Below, one piece after another: positions 10,701-18,886 of a stretch of 64,000 bases of DNA. Source of the stretch: Flagellimonas oceani (GTDB taxonomy: Bacteria > Bacteroidota > Bacteroidia > Flavobacteriales > Flavobacteriaceae); assembly GCF_011068285.1 (NCBI RefSeq), contig NZ_CP049616.1:2770501-2834500 (forward strand), in the 5' to 3' direction. The notes under the pieces are model-generated. The model saw only the letters and a program-made list of their open reading frames with translations. It did not search any database and was not told the origin of the DNA. The first letter of the stretch is position 1; every line of letters starts with the position of its first letter. Both the position numbers and the translations under genes were made by a program.

Positions 10701-10870
10701 TAACCGATAAGTTGAACGTGGACATGGTAAGGTTCTTTATCCAAGGACAAAACCTATTGACCATTACAGACTATAAGGGCTTGAACCCAGAAATGGAATC
10801 CAGTGGTGTTGACATTAACGGTACACCAAGATCAAAAGTATTATCCATAGGTCTAAATGTTAATCTATAA
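7766..10870 (+). CDS. SusC/RagA-type TonB-dependent transporter
   Basis: An outer-membrane active importer of 1034 residues that works with the SusD lipoprotein encoded next. Order of parts: Sec signal ending SSAQ (residue 23), carboxypeptidase-D-like domain (about 27-110, ISGTVTDGSGLPLPGVNVVI), TonB-box-like EEVVVVGYGVQKRKEITG, plug with LAGRAAGVQITT and RIRIRGLGS, then a 22-strand-type barrel ending VLSIGLNVNL. There is no STN signalling domain, so control through a FecR anti-sigma factor is unlikely; the AraC regulator upstream is the better candidate. No glycosidase lies nearby, so the substrate (glycan, peptide or other) cannot be named. Confidence 0.93.
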   Translation: MRTKTKVLLALLMAFVVHLSSAQEKMISGTVTDGSGLPLPGVNVVIKGTTQGTQTDFDGNYNVQAQVGQTLVFSYLGQKETQATVGAQNVINIQMEEDAQALEEVVVVGYGVQKRKEITGAIASVSGADIQGLVTPSFESQLAGRAAGVQITTNNGIIGEAPRIRIRGLGSIGSGTYPLVVVDGIPIITGDTGGYASTNALSSINPNDIESFEILKDGAATAIYGSRAANGVILITTKKGKKGATQVSYNVVTGFASPIKTFDLLNTAQFLETANEKRTNRGQAPWAVGNDYDTDWQDAVLRSNALQMDHNLSVNGGTDRTKYFMSLGFTDQDGVAIPNNLKRHSIRTNLEHDVFDWLTVGGSVAVTRSEFNGLNTGGNSLSGNIFNATRQLPNTPIYDPNNPTGFNLSADGSVVGQWDNTDPVGDNISNIAYVLANNKFQSKENNTLVSVFGDVKLMKGLTYRFQASANNTLTSGFRYWSPVHGDGRGSNGRLDNDNRDILRWNIQNIINYNTSIADAHNIAVTAVAEYQKDKNQYFFGSGTDLLDEFYNKNLVTGAYGTQTSGGSVTENGISSYVGRLSYNFKERYFLQGSIRRDGISKLSEATRWNNFTGYSAGWNIANEEFFSGLNPTISLFKLRGSYSEVGNTDIGSYPYLGLTSASQYGTLNGIAFTQFGNDQLLWETSKKTDFGADLGFFNDKLTVSVDYYKNDIDGLILDVPVPHSLGVPDNTIKKNIGAMKNEGFEFSVNYTPFNTENFSWNVSANLTLDKNTVTSIPDGQDIIGGTSTNTNIAPNLIIREGESINSIYGHRYWGVNPANGNPVYYKADGSLVQGNLETQTYFVFNPSNPGDLSEASSLSAADDKFILGNSLPTYYGSVINRFTYKGFDFSFMFRYSGGNEVFNATRRDLVTQNFNNNSTEILGRWQSASNPGDGITPRLYASSNTFTNLTGHATTRFLEKGDFISLDNITLGYTLPSIVTDKLNVDMVRFFIQGQNLLTITDYKGLNPEMESSGVDINGTPRSKVLSIGLNVNL

Positions 10871-10879
10871 TTCTTTAAA

Positions 10880-12448
10880 ATGAAAAAGATATTCAAATAC
10901 ATCACCCTTTCCTTTTTTGGAATTAGTGTGATCTCATGTTCTGACGAAACTGTTCTGGACCTCAGTCCAATCAACAACATCTCGTTGGGCGATGCCTTTT
11001 CATCCCCATCTTTGATAGAGAGTTCGGTAAACGGGATGTACAATGCTGCCGCCATTGGGCAGTACAACTCAACAAACCCCAATGCAGGCCGTGGATATAT
11101 CTGGGGTGCCGCGTTCGTACAACAAGGGGACAACAGAGGGGAAGATGTGGTAAACGTCGCAACCTTCTACCAGTTGACCTACACGGCCACATACGACCCA
11201 ACAACAGCGAACAACGTGTATTATTGGGTGGATGGTTACCGTTTGATCAACAGGGCCAACTTGGTGATCGAAGGAGTTACCACAGCAGCTGAAGCAGGTA
11301 TCATTACCCAAGACGTAGCCGATGATTATATTGGTCAAGCTAAATTTTTAAGAGCGATCACTCACTTCGAGTTGTTGAACTTCTTTGCAAGACCCTATAA
11401 CTTTTCTGCAGGCGCTTCACACCCTGGAGTTCCTTACAGAGAGGTAGGTATTGACACTCAGGCTGAAATCGATTCTGAAATCGTGCTAGGTAGAAACACC
11501 GTAGCGGAAGTTTATGCAAAAGTATTGCAGGATTTGGACGATGCAGAGAGCCTGATCACCAACACCTCATTGACCAAGGCGTCTGCAAACGCCGCCGTTG
11601 CCTTTAAAACAAGAGTGTATCTTCATATGAGAGACTGGGACGGTGTTATTGCCGAGGGCAACAAACTTGCTGGTGAGTACACCTTGGAAGATTCTCCAAA
11701 TGGACCCTTCCTTGACAGTTATGGAAACTCCGAGTCAATTTTCTCATTGACACAGGCCGCAACCATGAACCCAGGTGTGAACGCTGCTTTGGCCTCTCAG
11801 TACAACAGAAGAAGATTGGTGGCCATTAGCCCTATCATCTGGAGAGATCCTAGCTGGTTGGCTGACGATTTGCGTCGTGAGGACAATTCAACAGAAACCG
11901 AAGTGGGCACCGGAATGGTATTTACCGCCGGAGGAGCAAAATTCACCCTAAAATATAAAGATGGAGTAAACTATACCGATGCTTCCCCTGTTATCCGCTA
12001 TGCCGAAGTATTGTTGAACATGGCCGAAGCACAAGCTAGAAAAGCTGCTCCAGACCTAGGTGCCTCATTGGCCCTATTGAACCAAGTAAGAAACAGATCT
12101 CTTGCAGACCCAGACACTCAAGCTTATGTAGCCGGTGATTTTGCAAATGCCGGAGAACTTGTTGGCGCAATCCTTAAAGAAAGAAGAATCGAGTTTTTGA
12201 TGGAGGGCAGAAGATGGTCCGATATCCACAGACTTCAAGGAGATGATCTTCAACCCATCAACGGAATACCACAAAAGGTAGCCAATGGAACACCTGCAGC
12301 TGAACTGTACACTTTGGGAACTCCATACGATGGCCCTTATGGTGTGCCTGCGGTTCCTTATGCAGACTTCAAGTTTCTCTGGCCAATTCCCCAGATAGAG
12401 GTCAATGCCAATCCAACTCTGGCAGAACAACAAAACCCAGGCTGGTAA
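10880..12448 (+). CDS. SusD/RagB-type surface lipoprotein
   Basis: A ligand-binding lid for the SusC partner, 522 residues, starting nine bases after the susC stop. The lipobox ends at Cys20 (ISVISCSDETVLDL). SusD marks include the early NISLGDAFSSPSLIESSVNGMYNA segment, TPR-like helices around QAKFLRAITHFELLNFFARPY, the late VIRYAEVLLNMAEAQAR and LKERRIEFLMEGRRWSDIHRLQ, and a C-terminal WPIPQIEVNANP. A hairpin terminator at 12478-12507 ends the unit. Confidence 0.93.
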   Translation: MKKIFKYITLSFFGISVISCSDETVLDLSPINNISLGDAFSSPSLIESSVNGMYNAAAIGQYNSTNPNAGRGYIWGAAFVQQGDNRGEDVVNVATFYQLTYTATYDPTTANNVYYWVDGYRLINRANLVIEGVTTAAEAGIITQDVADDYIGQAKFLRAITHFELLNFFARPYNFSAGASHPGVPYREVGIDTQAEIDSEIVLGRNTVAEVYAKVLQDLDDAESLITNTSLTKASANAAVAFKTRVYLHMRDWDGVIAEGNKLAGEYTLEDSPNGPFLDSYGNSESIFSLTQAATMNPGVNAALASQYNRRRLVAISPIIWRDPSWLADDLRREDNSTETEVGTGMVFTAGGAKFTLKYKDGVNYTDASPVIRYAEVLLNMAEAQARKAAPDLGASLALLNQVRNRSLADPDTQAYVAGDFANAGELVGAILKERRIEFLMEGRRWSDIHRLQGDDLQPINGIPQKVANGTPAAELYTLGTPYDGPYGVPAVPYADFKFLWPIPQIEVNANPTLAEQQNPGW

Positions 12449-12477
12449 TTATCCAGACCATAAAAGTATATGCAACA

Positions 12478-12507
12478 AAAAACCCGTGGGCTCTCCTACG
12501 GGTTTTT
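12478..12507. terminator. Hairpin terminator after the first susCD pair
   Basis: AAAAACCCGT and ACGGGTTTTT enclose a ten-base loop. It also touches the stop codon of the convergent gene at 12507. Confidence 0.8.
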
Positions 12508-13112
12508 CATTGCTCTCGGATTAACTTTTCACCATCCCATAAGAATACTTTTTCTTCTTGGAATGATCTAACTTCATAGGCCTGAGATAAATCCAAGTAA
12601 CCAAGTACAATTTTGCCTGGGACACCAAACATCTCATTAGGGAACCTATACTGCCAATAATTAAATTCTTCCCCACAATTTTCAACTTTTAATTCAGGCA
12701 AGTGAACAAAACGACCCTCGGTAGTTTCAATTATGTAATTCAAACTTATAGAGAGGCAACAAAAAGTATAGTAATCTTCTACCAATATGATTCTTTTGAC
12801 TCCTTGAATATTTGGCAAATCATTTACCGAAAGATCTAGGCTGGAATCTTGCACATCACTCGCATATTGATCCAAAACTGGGACAAGTGTATCATTTTCC
12901 TTAACAAGATAAATTGTAGATTTAGTGTAATCTTCAAGAAGCATTAGAGATTCCTCATCCATATCTGCCCATATAGATTGGGTCAATGAGTAAACATCCG
13001 TAGGATAAAATCCACTCCCAAATTTTGGATGTTCCATATCCTGTGCGAATAGACCAAAAGTTCCTAAAGCACATCCTACAATGAACATTCGTATGGCATA
13101 AGTATTTTTCAT
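12507..13112 (-). CDS. Secreted protein of unknown function
   Basis: A protein of 201 residues. The ATG at 13112 is preferred over one at 13163 because it starts the Sec signal MKNTYAIRMFIVGCALGTFG, with cleavage likely after LFA before QDM. The mature part is acidic and has three cysteines: a CC pair in the YYTFCCLSISLN segment and one in the VENCGEEFNYW segment. I do not recognise a family. It lies between two convergent or co-oriented units and seems to be transcribed alone; its stop overlaps the susCD terminator. Confidence 0.65.
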   Translation of the reverse strand: MKNTYAIRMFIVGCALGTFGLFAQDMEHPKFGSGFYPTDVYSLTQSIWADMDEESLMLLEDYTKSTIYLVKENDTLVPVLDQYASDVQDSSLDLSVNDLPNIQGVKRIILVEDYYTFCCLSISLNYIIETTEGRFVHLPELKVENCGEEFNYWQYRFPNEMFGVPGKIVLGYLDLSQAYEVRSFQEEKVFLWDGEKLIREQ

Positions 13113-13284
13113 AAGATTCAATTTTAAAGAATCCGATAAAAATACATTTAACACCAATACCATTTGTCGAGAATTGATGGATGTTGCTTTTCAATTGATG
13201 GATAGCCAATTATTAACCAATCACCAATCCAAATTTCCTATTTTATTGCTCAATCTATGATTTAGATACTATCAAAAAGTCTCC

Positions 13285-15030
13285 CTAAAAATCAAACTTA
13301 TAGGACACTCCTGCCAAGGCTTGGAAACCTTGCACCCTAAAATTAGCCCAACGCTGGTAATTGTTATTGGCGATATTGGATGCTTTCACAAAAATGGAGA
13401 GCTGTTCATTAAAACGGTATCCTACGTGTGCATTGGCATCAAAAAAGCCATCTAAAGTCACTTGTTGGAATTGTAATTCTGAATCAAGCGGGTCGATTTG
13501 AGACAATAGATCATCCCTTTCCCCAACATAGAACAAATTAGCTCCCATGTACCATTGGTCTGAAATCTGGTAATCCATGAAAACCGACCCTTTAATGGAG
13601 GGTAGGTTCCAAGCCGGATTATCCGTTTCGGTATCGTAATCATAGAATTCTCCGTTGACGCCCAACGAAAAGTTGCGGTTAATATCCAGATTGATTTCCC
13701 CGAAAACGCCCAAGGTTTTTACATCATCATAAAATACCTGAAAGGAATTGCCGTAGAAATAGCTTTTTTCATCATCCCGGGAAGTATTGATGGGGTTATG
13801 AAAAAACAAAGGCTTCCTGTTCTCTGCCATATACGAACCTTTGATGTTATAGCCCACATTAGAGGTCAACTGTCCTTTTAAACCCAAATACCCTTCGTAC
13901 TGTTGATCGGTCGGGACAATATCCAAAGTCGGGGATACAAAAGGGTTATCATTGACAAAATCGTAATAGGAATTTTGCCTTAACTCCCCCTCTATTCCAC
14001 CGTAGGCAATTACATTTTCGTCCATAACACGGTACGAAGCGGTCACGGCCGGATAGATATAAAAGTTGTTCTCGCTGTTTTCCATATCCAATCCGTAAAC
14101 AAGGTTCGCCCCCAGGTTAATCGTCAAATCATCACGTAAAATCAACAAGCTTGGCGTAACACCGGCCTGCAGATTGCTATATTTCTTCTCTCCCTCATTG
14201 GCAGCTTCCGTAATGGAGCCATTTTCAAAACTACCCCCCACATAATCTACCTTGGCCGAAATTGTGATCAATTCCTCCGTTACCGGAAGTTCAAAAGTTG
14301 GATTGATCACCGCGCGGTTCTCAGCAGATTCCGTGGCGTCCCAAAAACGTCGCAACAACAGGTTACCGCTCTTAAAATAAGAATCCTCCATATTAAAATG
14401 TGCTTTGGCCTCGGCATTGAAATAGTTTTGCGTCTCATCCATCGTATTGATCTCATCTTCACTGAACAATTCGCTCTGGATGCCGTACCAATTATAAAGT
14501 TGGTGTTGAAGGCCAATAGACGCACCCCAATCCATGTAACGGTCTTTTTTGGCATACGAAGCGTTCACCTTGGTGTCATAAAAATCGGTTTCCAAGGGTG
14601 TGGAATCCAAATCTCCCCGTGACGAATTGTGCGTCAGCCCAAAATCCAACAAATCCTCCCCTCTATTGAATTCACGACTTGTGTAAAAATCCACCAAGGC
14701 ATTGTTGTAATTGCCCAACCCGATGGACGCATAGGAATTGTACAAAGTGGGCGGCGGTGTTTTTTCCACCCCCGAAGCCTTTCCCTTTGCCGGGGTAAAT
14801 GTGGATGCTACGGGCACCGAAAATATGCTGTAATCGATTTTCTTTTTTTGGAGCACGATGGAATCGTTCAAACTGGGCGACGATTTAATTTTAAAGGCAT
14901 CCGAAACGGTCGGGGAATACGGCTTTACCACCGTTACCGTTTCCGTACCAATGTTATCCTCTTCCTGGGCGATAACCGTTCCGCAAAGGCTCAAAAAAAG
15001 TAATGAAAATATATAGGTTCTCTTTTGCAT
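13285..15030 (-). CDS. Outer-membrane barrel protein, TonB-receptor-like, paired with TPR protein
   Basis: A protein of 581 residues with a Sec signal (MQKRTYIFSLLFLSLCGTVIA). After a short proline-rich start with VTVVKPYSPTVSDAFKIK it consists of beta strands, many ending in aromatic residues, and the C-terminus VSYKFDF fits BAM-dependent insertion. The second half resembles the last strands of TonB-dependent receptors (NEQLSIFVKASNIANNNYQRW), but no plug domain is visible and it is shorter than full receptors. It begins 12 bases after the stop of the large TPR gene, so the two are surely co-transcribed and probably form one envelope complex. The function is unknown. Confidence 0.75.
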   Translation of the reverse strand: MQKRTYIFSLLFLSLCGTVIAQEEDNIGTETVTVVKPYSPTVSDAFKIKSSPSLNDSIVLQKKKIDYSIFSVPVASTFTPAKGKASGVEKTPPPTLYNSYASIGLGNYNNALVDFYTSREFNRGEDLLDFGLTHNSSRGDLDSTPLETDFYDTKVNASYAKKDRYMDWGASIGLQHQLYNWYGIQSELFSEDEINTMDETQNYFNAEAKAHFNMEDSYFKSGNLLLRRFWDATESAENRAVINPTFELPVTEELITISAKVDYVGGSFENGSITEAANEGEKKYSNLQAGVTPSLLILRDDLTINLGANLVYGLDMENSENNFYIYPAVTASYRVMDENVIAYGGIEGELRQNSYYDFVNDNPFVSPTLDIVPTDQQYEGYLGLKGQLTSNVGYNIKGSYMAENRKPLFFHNPINTSRDDEKSYFYGNSFQVFYDDVKTLGVFGEINLDINRNFSLGVNGEFYDYDTETDNPAWNLPSIKGSVFMDYQISDQWYMGANLFYVGERDDLLSQIDPLDSELQFQQVTLDGFFDANAHVGYRFNEQLSIFVKASNIANNNYQRWANFRVQGFQALAGVSYKFDF

Positions 15031-15042
15031 TTTGTGTCTCGT

Positions 15043-18000
15043 TTAATTTTGGTTGGGATCTACGGATGAATTGCTCTCTGCCTCTTTGGCCTTAACAGTG
15101 GCCAGTTCACTCTTGGCATCCGCAACGATGTCCTCAAATTCGGAAAAATTGGTAATCACACTTTCCAGAATGTAGGTCGCTTGGAATGCATCTCCCAGAT
15201 TGTAGAAGTTCTTCGCCATGATCACCAAACCTTTTCCTGCCCATTCCTTGTAGGCCGCATAATCCTTCGCCAATTTTTGAACCGCCTCGTTGGACGCCTT
15301 AAAATTCTGCTCCTTATTCTTAAAATAGGCATCGTAGTACCAAGCTTCGGCCGCCAACTCTCCAGATGCAATCTGCTTCACATTTTGATATGCGGTCTTG
15401 GCCAAATTTTCATTGTTGGTCGCAATAGCGGATCGCGCGATCATGATCTGTGCATCACTTTTGATGCGGTCATCGATTTTTGGAGCGTTCAACACTTTTT
15501 CAGCATAAGCAATGGTCTGCGAGTAATCCTTTTGGCCGTAATACCCTTTCATCAAATTGGATTGGGCAAAGGTTTTGTTCTCCGAAATATCGGCGCTACT
15601 TTCCAATCTTTTTAAATATGGAATAGCGCTATTATAGTCTTGCCTGTCCACGTATATCTCACAAACACGGGTCAAAGCCTGCTCGGTGTACTCCCCATTG
15701 CCACCATCGGCAACGGCTTTGTATTTAGGTAGGGCTCTTTCCTTTTCCCCGTTGGCAAAATAGAGTTGCGCCAAGGCGAAATTTGCGTTCTGTGCGTGCA
15801 ATCCGTTGGGAAATTGCTTCAAATAATCCTCATATCCACGTATGGCAGCAGGAGTTTTTCCTTCGATTTGTTTTCTTTCGGCGGATTCAAAGCTCGCATT
15901 GTCCAGTTCCGAATCGGTTACCTCCACAAAGTCCAAGTTTCTGGCCCAAGCAGCGTATTCGCTTACCCTACCTTCATCCACATAAACCAACTTGGCAGTG
16001 GCCACCGCTTGTTTGGCCTCTTGGGTGTTTGGATATTTTTGAACCACTTCCTTAAGCTTGTCCAAAGCTTGATTGTTACGACTTGAGTTGTAATACACCA
16101 ATCCGGAACGCAACAATCCGCGTGGAGCAAACTTGCTGGTGGCGTATTCCGCCACGATACGATCATAGGTTTGCAGCCCCAGACTCTCCTGGTTATTGTT
16201 GATATAGGAATTTCCCAGTTCAAAGAGGGCATCATCCCGAAGGGAAGAGGAAGGGTACTTGGTCAAAAACTCGTTCAAACCATCGATTTTTGCGGAATTA
16301 TTCCCCAAAAAGCCATCGCATAGCGTTTTTTGAAAGGCCGCATAATCGCGCTCGGGACCGTTCATACCGGATGCCGTATCGTAAGCCTTCTTTGCCAATT
16401 GATATTTACTGTTTACAAAGTAACTATCCCCCAACCTGAGATAACCATCGTTCTTTCTTTGGTCATCAATAGCATTGGAGCTCACCACATTCTGAAAATA
16501 GGAAATGGCGTTGTTGTAGTCTTTTAGTTTGAAATAGGTGTAGCCCAGATTATAATCCAAATGCTCATACTCTGGAAGCGATTTGGAGACCGGTGAGTTC
16601 TGGAAACGCACAAAATCGACCAAAGCCTCCTCAAAACGGTTCAACCTATAAGCTGATTCCGCTTTCCAATAAAGTGCCCGGGCCTCAAAATTTGTGTTTG
16701 CTGCGCTTTTCAGGGATTTATCGAACCGTTCCCAAGCACCTTCATAATTGCCATCGATAAACAATTCAATTCCTCGGTAGTACGCCACTTTTTGATAGGT
16801 TTCCTTGCTCGCATAGTTTTGGTTCTCTTCCAAAAGTTGCATCGCTCCCTCAAAATTTCGTGAAGTAATATAGGAATCCACCAAAAGTTCCTGAACCTCC
16901 ATTTGATGTTCATCCTTTGGATATTTTTCCAGATAGGTGGTCAAAACCTGTGGAACGGGTTCGTAGGCATTCCCGATTTCGTAGCTCAAACGGGCATAGT
17001 TCAACCAAGCATCTTTTTGGATTTCCGGGCTGAACTCCATTTGCGAAGCATTTCGGAAAGCGTTCAATGCTTCGGATTTTTTATCCAATTTCAAATAGCA
17101 CTCCGCTAGATGGTAATATGCATTTTGGGAAACGGCGTTGTTGCCCCCTATAATTTTATTGAACTGTTGAACGGCCTGTTCGTAGTTGCCCAACTTATAA
17201 TGGCTATAGCCCAAGAGGTAATAATCCGTATTGTTCCATTTTCCGCGTTTGCCCCGATATGCTTCCAAATAGGGAATGGCCTCGGCATATTGTTCCAAAT
17301 TGAAATAGCTCTCGCCAATGATTTTGTTGAGTTCGGAAATTTCTTCCCTATTTGATTTTGACAATTGTTTCTTGGCAAGCTCAATGGCCTCATCGAACTT
17401 ACCCAGTTTAAAATTCAGGTCGGCCTGATAGTACGTCAACTTTTCATCGAGCAGTTCTGGGTCCCTGATTTGGTCGAACCGTGCACTTGCCGAGTTGTAA
17501 TCGTCCTGCTCGTAGGCGATATATCCCAAGTAATATTTGGCCTGTGAACCATATTTTTGGGAAGTCGTCACCTTGTTCAGATAGCGCTCTGCCTCTTGTG
17601 GACGTTTGGACGCATAAAGGGCATATCCGTTGTTAAAATTAAAACGGTCGCGTTCCGAATAGGGCATGGAATTTTCATCCACTTTTTTGTACCATTTTAA
17701 AGCGTAGGGATATTTTCCCGTTTCAAAATAGTAGTCGGCCACGTCCAAAAAAGCTGAATTTCGTTTGGTAGATGTTGGGTAACGCTCTACAAAGTCTTCC
17801 ATCATTTTATCCGCTCCGCGCTGGTTCAAACGTATAGCGGCGTTCGCGGCATAATAAGCGCTGTTGGCTTCGGTCTCCCCATCTTTGGTGGATGTCTTTA
17901 CGGACTCAAAAATGTTCTGAGCGGCCTGGTATTGCTCGTTGTTGTAGAGCGCCAAGGCATCTTGATAGGCTTTGTTTTCGTGGGTATATATTTTGGTTTC

Positions 18001-18066
18001 CTGTGCGGACGGCACAAAAAAAGTTCCCATAAAAATGGGAATTAAAAGGAGGCTTTTTCGATTCAT
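15043..18066 (-). CDS. Large secreted TPR-repeat protein
   Basis: A protein of 1007 residues with a Sec signal ending FVPSAQ. Almost the whole mature length is tetratricopeptide repeats with the W-LG-Y-A-P pattern, for example YYHLAECYLKLDKKSEALNA, DYYLLGYSHYKLGNYEQA and NLGYTYFKLKDYNNAISYFQ, so around twenty repeats forming a long superhelix in the periplasm. Parts read like YbgF/CpoB and BamD-type repeats. It is the first gene of a two-gene unit with the barrel protein downstream, which suggests a scaffold for an outer-membrane assembly. No specific role can be assigned. Confidence 0.85.
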   Translation of the reverse strand: MNRKSLLLIPIFMGTFFVPSAQETKIYTHENKAYQDALALYNNEQYQAAQNIFESVKTSTKDGETEANSAYYAANAAIRLNQRGADKMMEDFVERYPTSTKRNSAFLDVADYYFETGKYPYALKWYKKVDENSMPYSERDRFNFNNGYALYASKRPQEAERYLNKVTTSQKYGSQAKYYLGYIAYEQDDYNSASARFDQIRDPELLDEKLTYYQADLNFKLGKFDEAIELAKKQLSKSNREEISELNKIIGESYFNLEQYAEAIPYLEAYRGKRGKWNNTDYYLLGYSHYKLGNYEQAVQQFNKIIGGNNAVSQNAYYHLAECYLKLDKKSEALNAFRNASQMEFSPEIQKDAWLNYARLSYEIGNAYEPVPQVLTTYLEKYPKDEHQMEVQELLVDSYITSRNFEGAMQLLEENQNYASKETYQKVAYYRGIELFIDGNYEGAWERFDKSLKSAANTNFEARALYWKAESAYRLNRFEEALVDFVRFQNSPVSKSLPEYEHLDYNLGYTYFKLKDYNNAISYFQNVVSSNAIDDQRKNDGYLRLGDSYFVNSKYQLAKKAYDTASGMNGPERDYAAFQKTLCDGFLGNNSAKIDGLNEFLTKYPSSSLRDDALFELGNSYINNNQESLGLQTYDRIVAEYATSKFAPRGLLRSGLVYYNSSRNNQALDKLKEVVQKYPNTQEAKQAVATAKLVYVDEGRVSEYAAWARNLDFVEVTDSELDNASFESAERKQIEGKTPAAIRGYEDYLKQFPNGLHAQNANFALAQLYFANGEKERALPKYKAVADGGNGEYTEQALTRVCEIYVDRQDYNSAIPYLKRLESSADISENKTFAQSNLMKGYYGQKDYSQTIAYAEKVLNAPKIDDRIKSDAQIMIARSAIATNNENLAKTAYQNVKQIASGELAAEAWYYDAYFKNKEQNFKASNEAVQKLAKDYAAYKEWAGKGLVIMAKNFYNLGDAFQATYILESVITNFSEFEDIVADAKSELATVKAKEAESNSSVDPNQN

Positions 18067-18248
18067 AGTGTTCTACGCTGTTCTCGAGTGACTTTACTCA
18101 TAACGTCAAATTTAAGGCCAAAGTATAATTTTATATGTCATTTACCGAAATTTACAATACAACACTTGATTTATCGCCCCGAAATAGTACTTTTGGACCT
18201 CACTGTTGAAAAACCTCATCAACAGCAATAATTCTAAACCTCAACATA

Positions 18249-18269
18249 TAGGGTCTTTTTTAGACCCTA
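18249..18269. repeat. 8-bp inverted repeat upstream of the lemA gene
   Basis: TAGGGTCT, a five-base T loop, AGACCCTA. It lies 60 bases before the LemA start and could be an operator or a hairpin of the divergent transcripts. No known regulator site is matched. Confidence 0.5.
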
Positions 18270-18329
18270 CGATTACAAAAAAGGACAGCCCCCGGGTTGG
18301 TCCCAACGTCTAATTTATACCATGTTGAG

Positions 18330-18878
18330 ATGTATTATTTTATTTTTATTTCCGTACTGGTTCTATTGTTCTGCATATTCCTGTACAATAACCTGATCAG
18401 TAAAAAAAACAAGGTCGAAGAATCTTACAGCACTATTGATGTGAAGCTAAAAAAGAGAACCGACTTAATTCCCCAGCTCGTTACCACAGTAAAAGGTGCG
18501 ATCCAGCACGAGCGGGAAACTTTGACCGAACTCACCCAGCTTAGGGAAAAATTATTGGAGAAGAATATCCAACCCGAAGAACGCTTTCAATTGGAGAGTC
18601 AATTGGGAATGATGCTCGGCAAATTACAGGTACGTGCCGAGGCCTACCCGGATTTAAAGGCAAACCAAAACTTTCTTTTGCTGCAATCCAGCCTAAACGA
18701 AGTCGAGGAGCAACTCTCCGCGGCTCGTAGGGCCTACAATGCCGCCGTGAATTCGTTTAACAATGCCATTGAGATGTTCCCCTCTAACATTATGGGCAAA
18801 ATGATGGGATACTCGCGAAAGACACTTTTCACCATCAAAGAAGAAGAAAAGAACATACCTACAATCTCCTTTAATTAA
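18330..18878 (+). CDS. lemA: LemA family membrane protein
   Basis: A protein of 182 residues with one N-terminal membrane helix (YYFIFISVLVLLFCIFLYNN) followed by the LemA helical bundle: VEESYSTIDVKLKKRTDLIPQLV, QSSLNEVEEQLSAARRAYNAAV and NSFNNAIEMFPSNIMGKMMGY. LemA proteins are anchored with the bundle outside the cytoplasm; their biochemical role is not settled. The ATG at 18330 is chosen over an upstream in-frame TTG at 18297. It precedes the DUF3137 gene by eight bases, a pairing typical of this family. Confidence 0.9.
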   Translation: MYYFIFISVLVLLFCIFLYNNLISKKNKVEESYSTIDVKLKKRTDLIPQLVTTVKGAIQHERETLTELTQLREKLLEKNIQPEERFQLESQLGMMLGKLQVRAEAYPDLKANQNFLLLQSSLNEVEEQLSAARRAYNAAVNSFNNAIEMFPSNIMGKMMGYSRKTLFTIKEEEKNIPTISFN

Positions 18879-18886
18879 AGAACATA

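Noticed and set aside
15181..17547. Several plus-strand frames of 60-144 residues
   Set aside because: All are shadows of the TPR gene on the minus strand.
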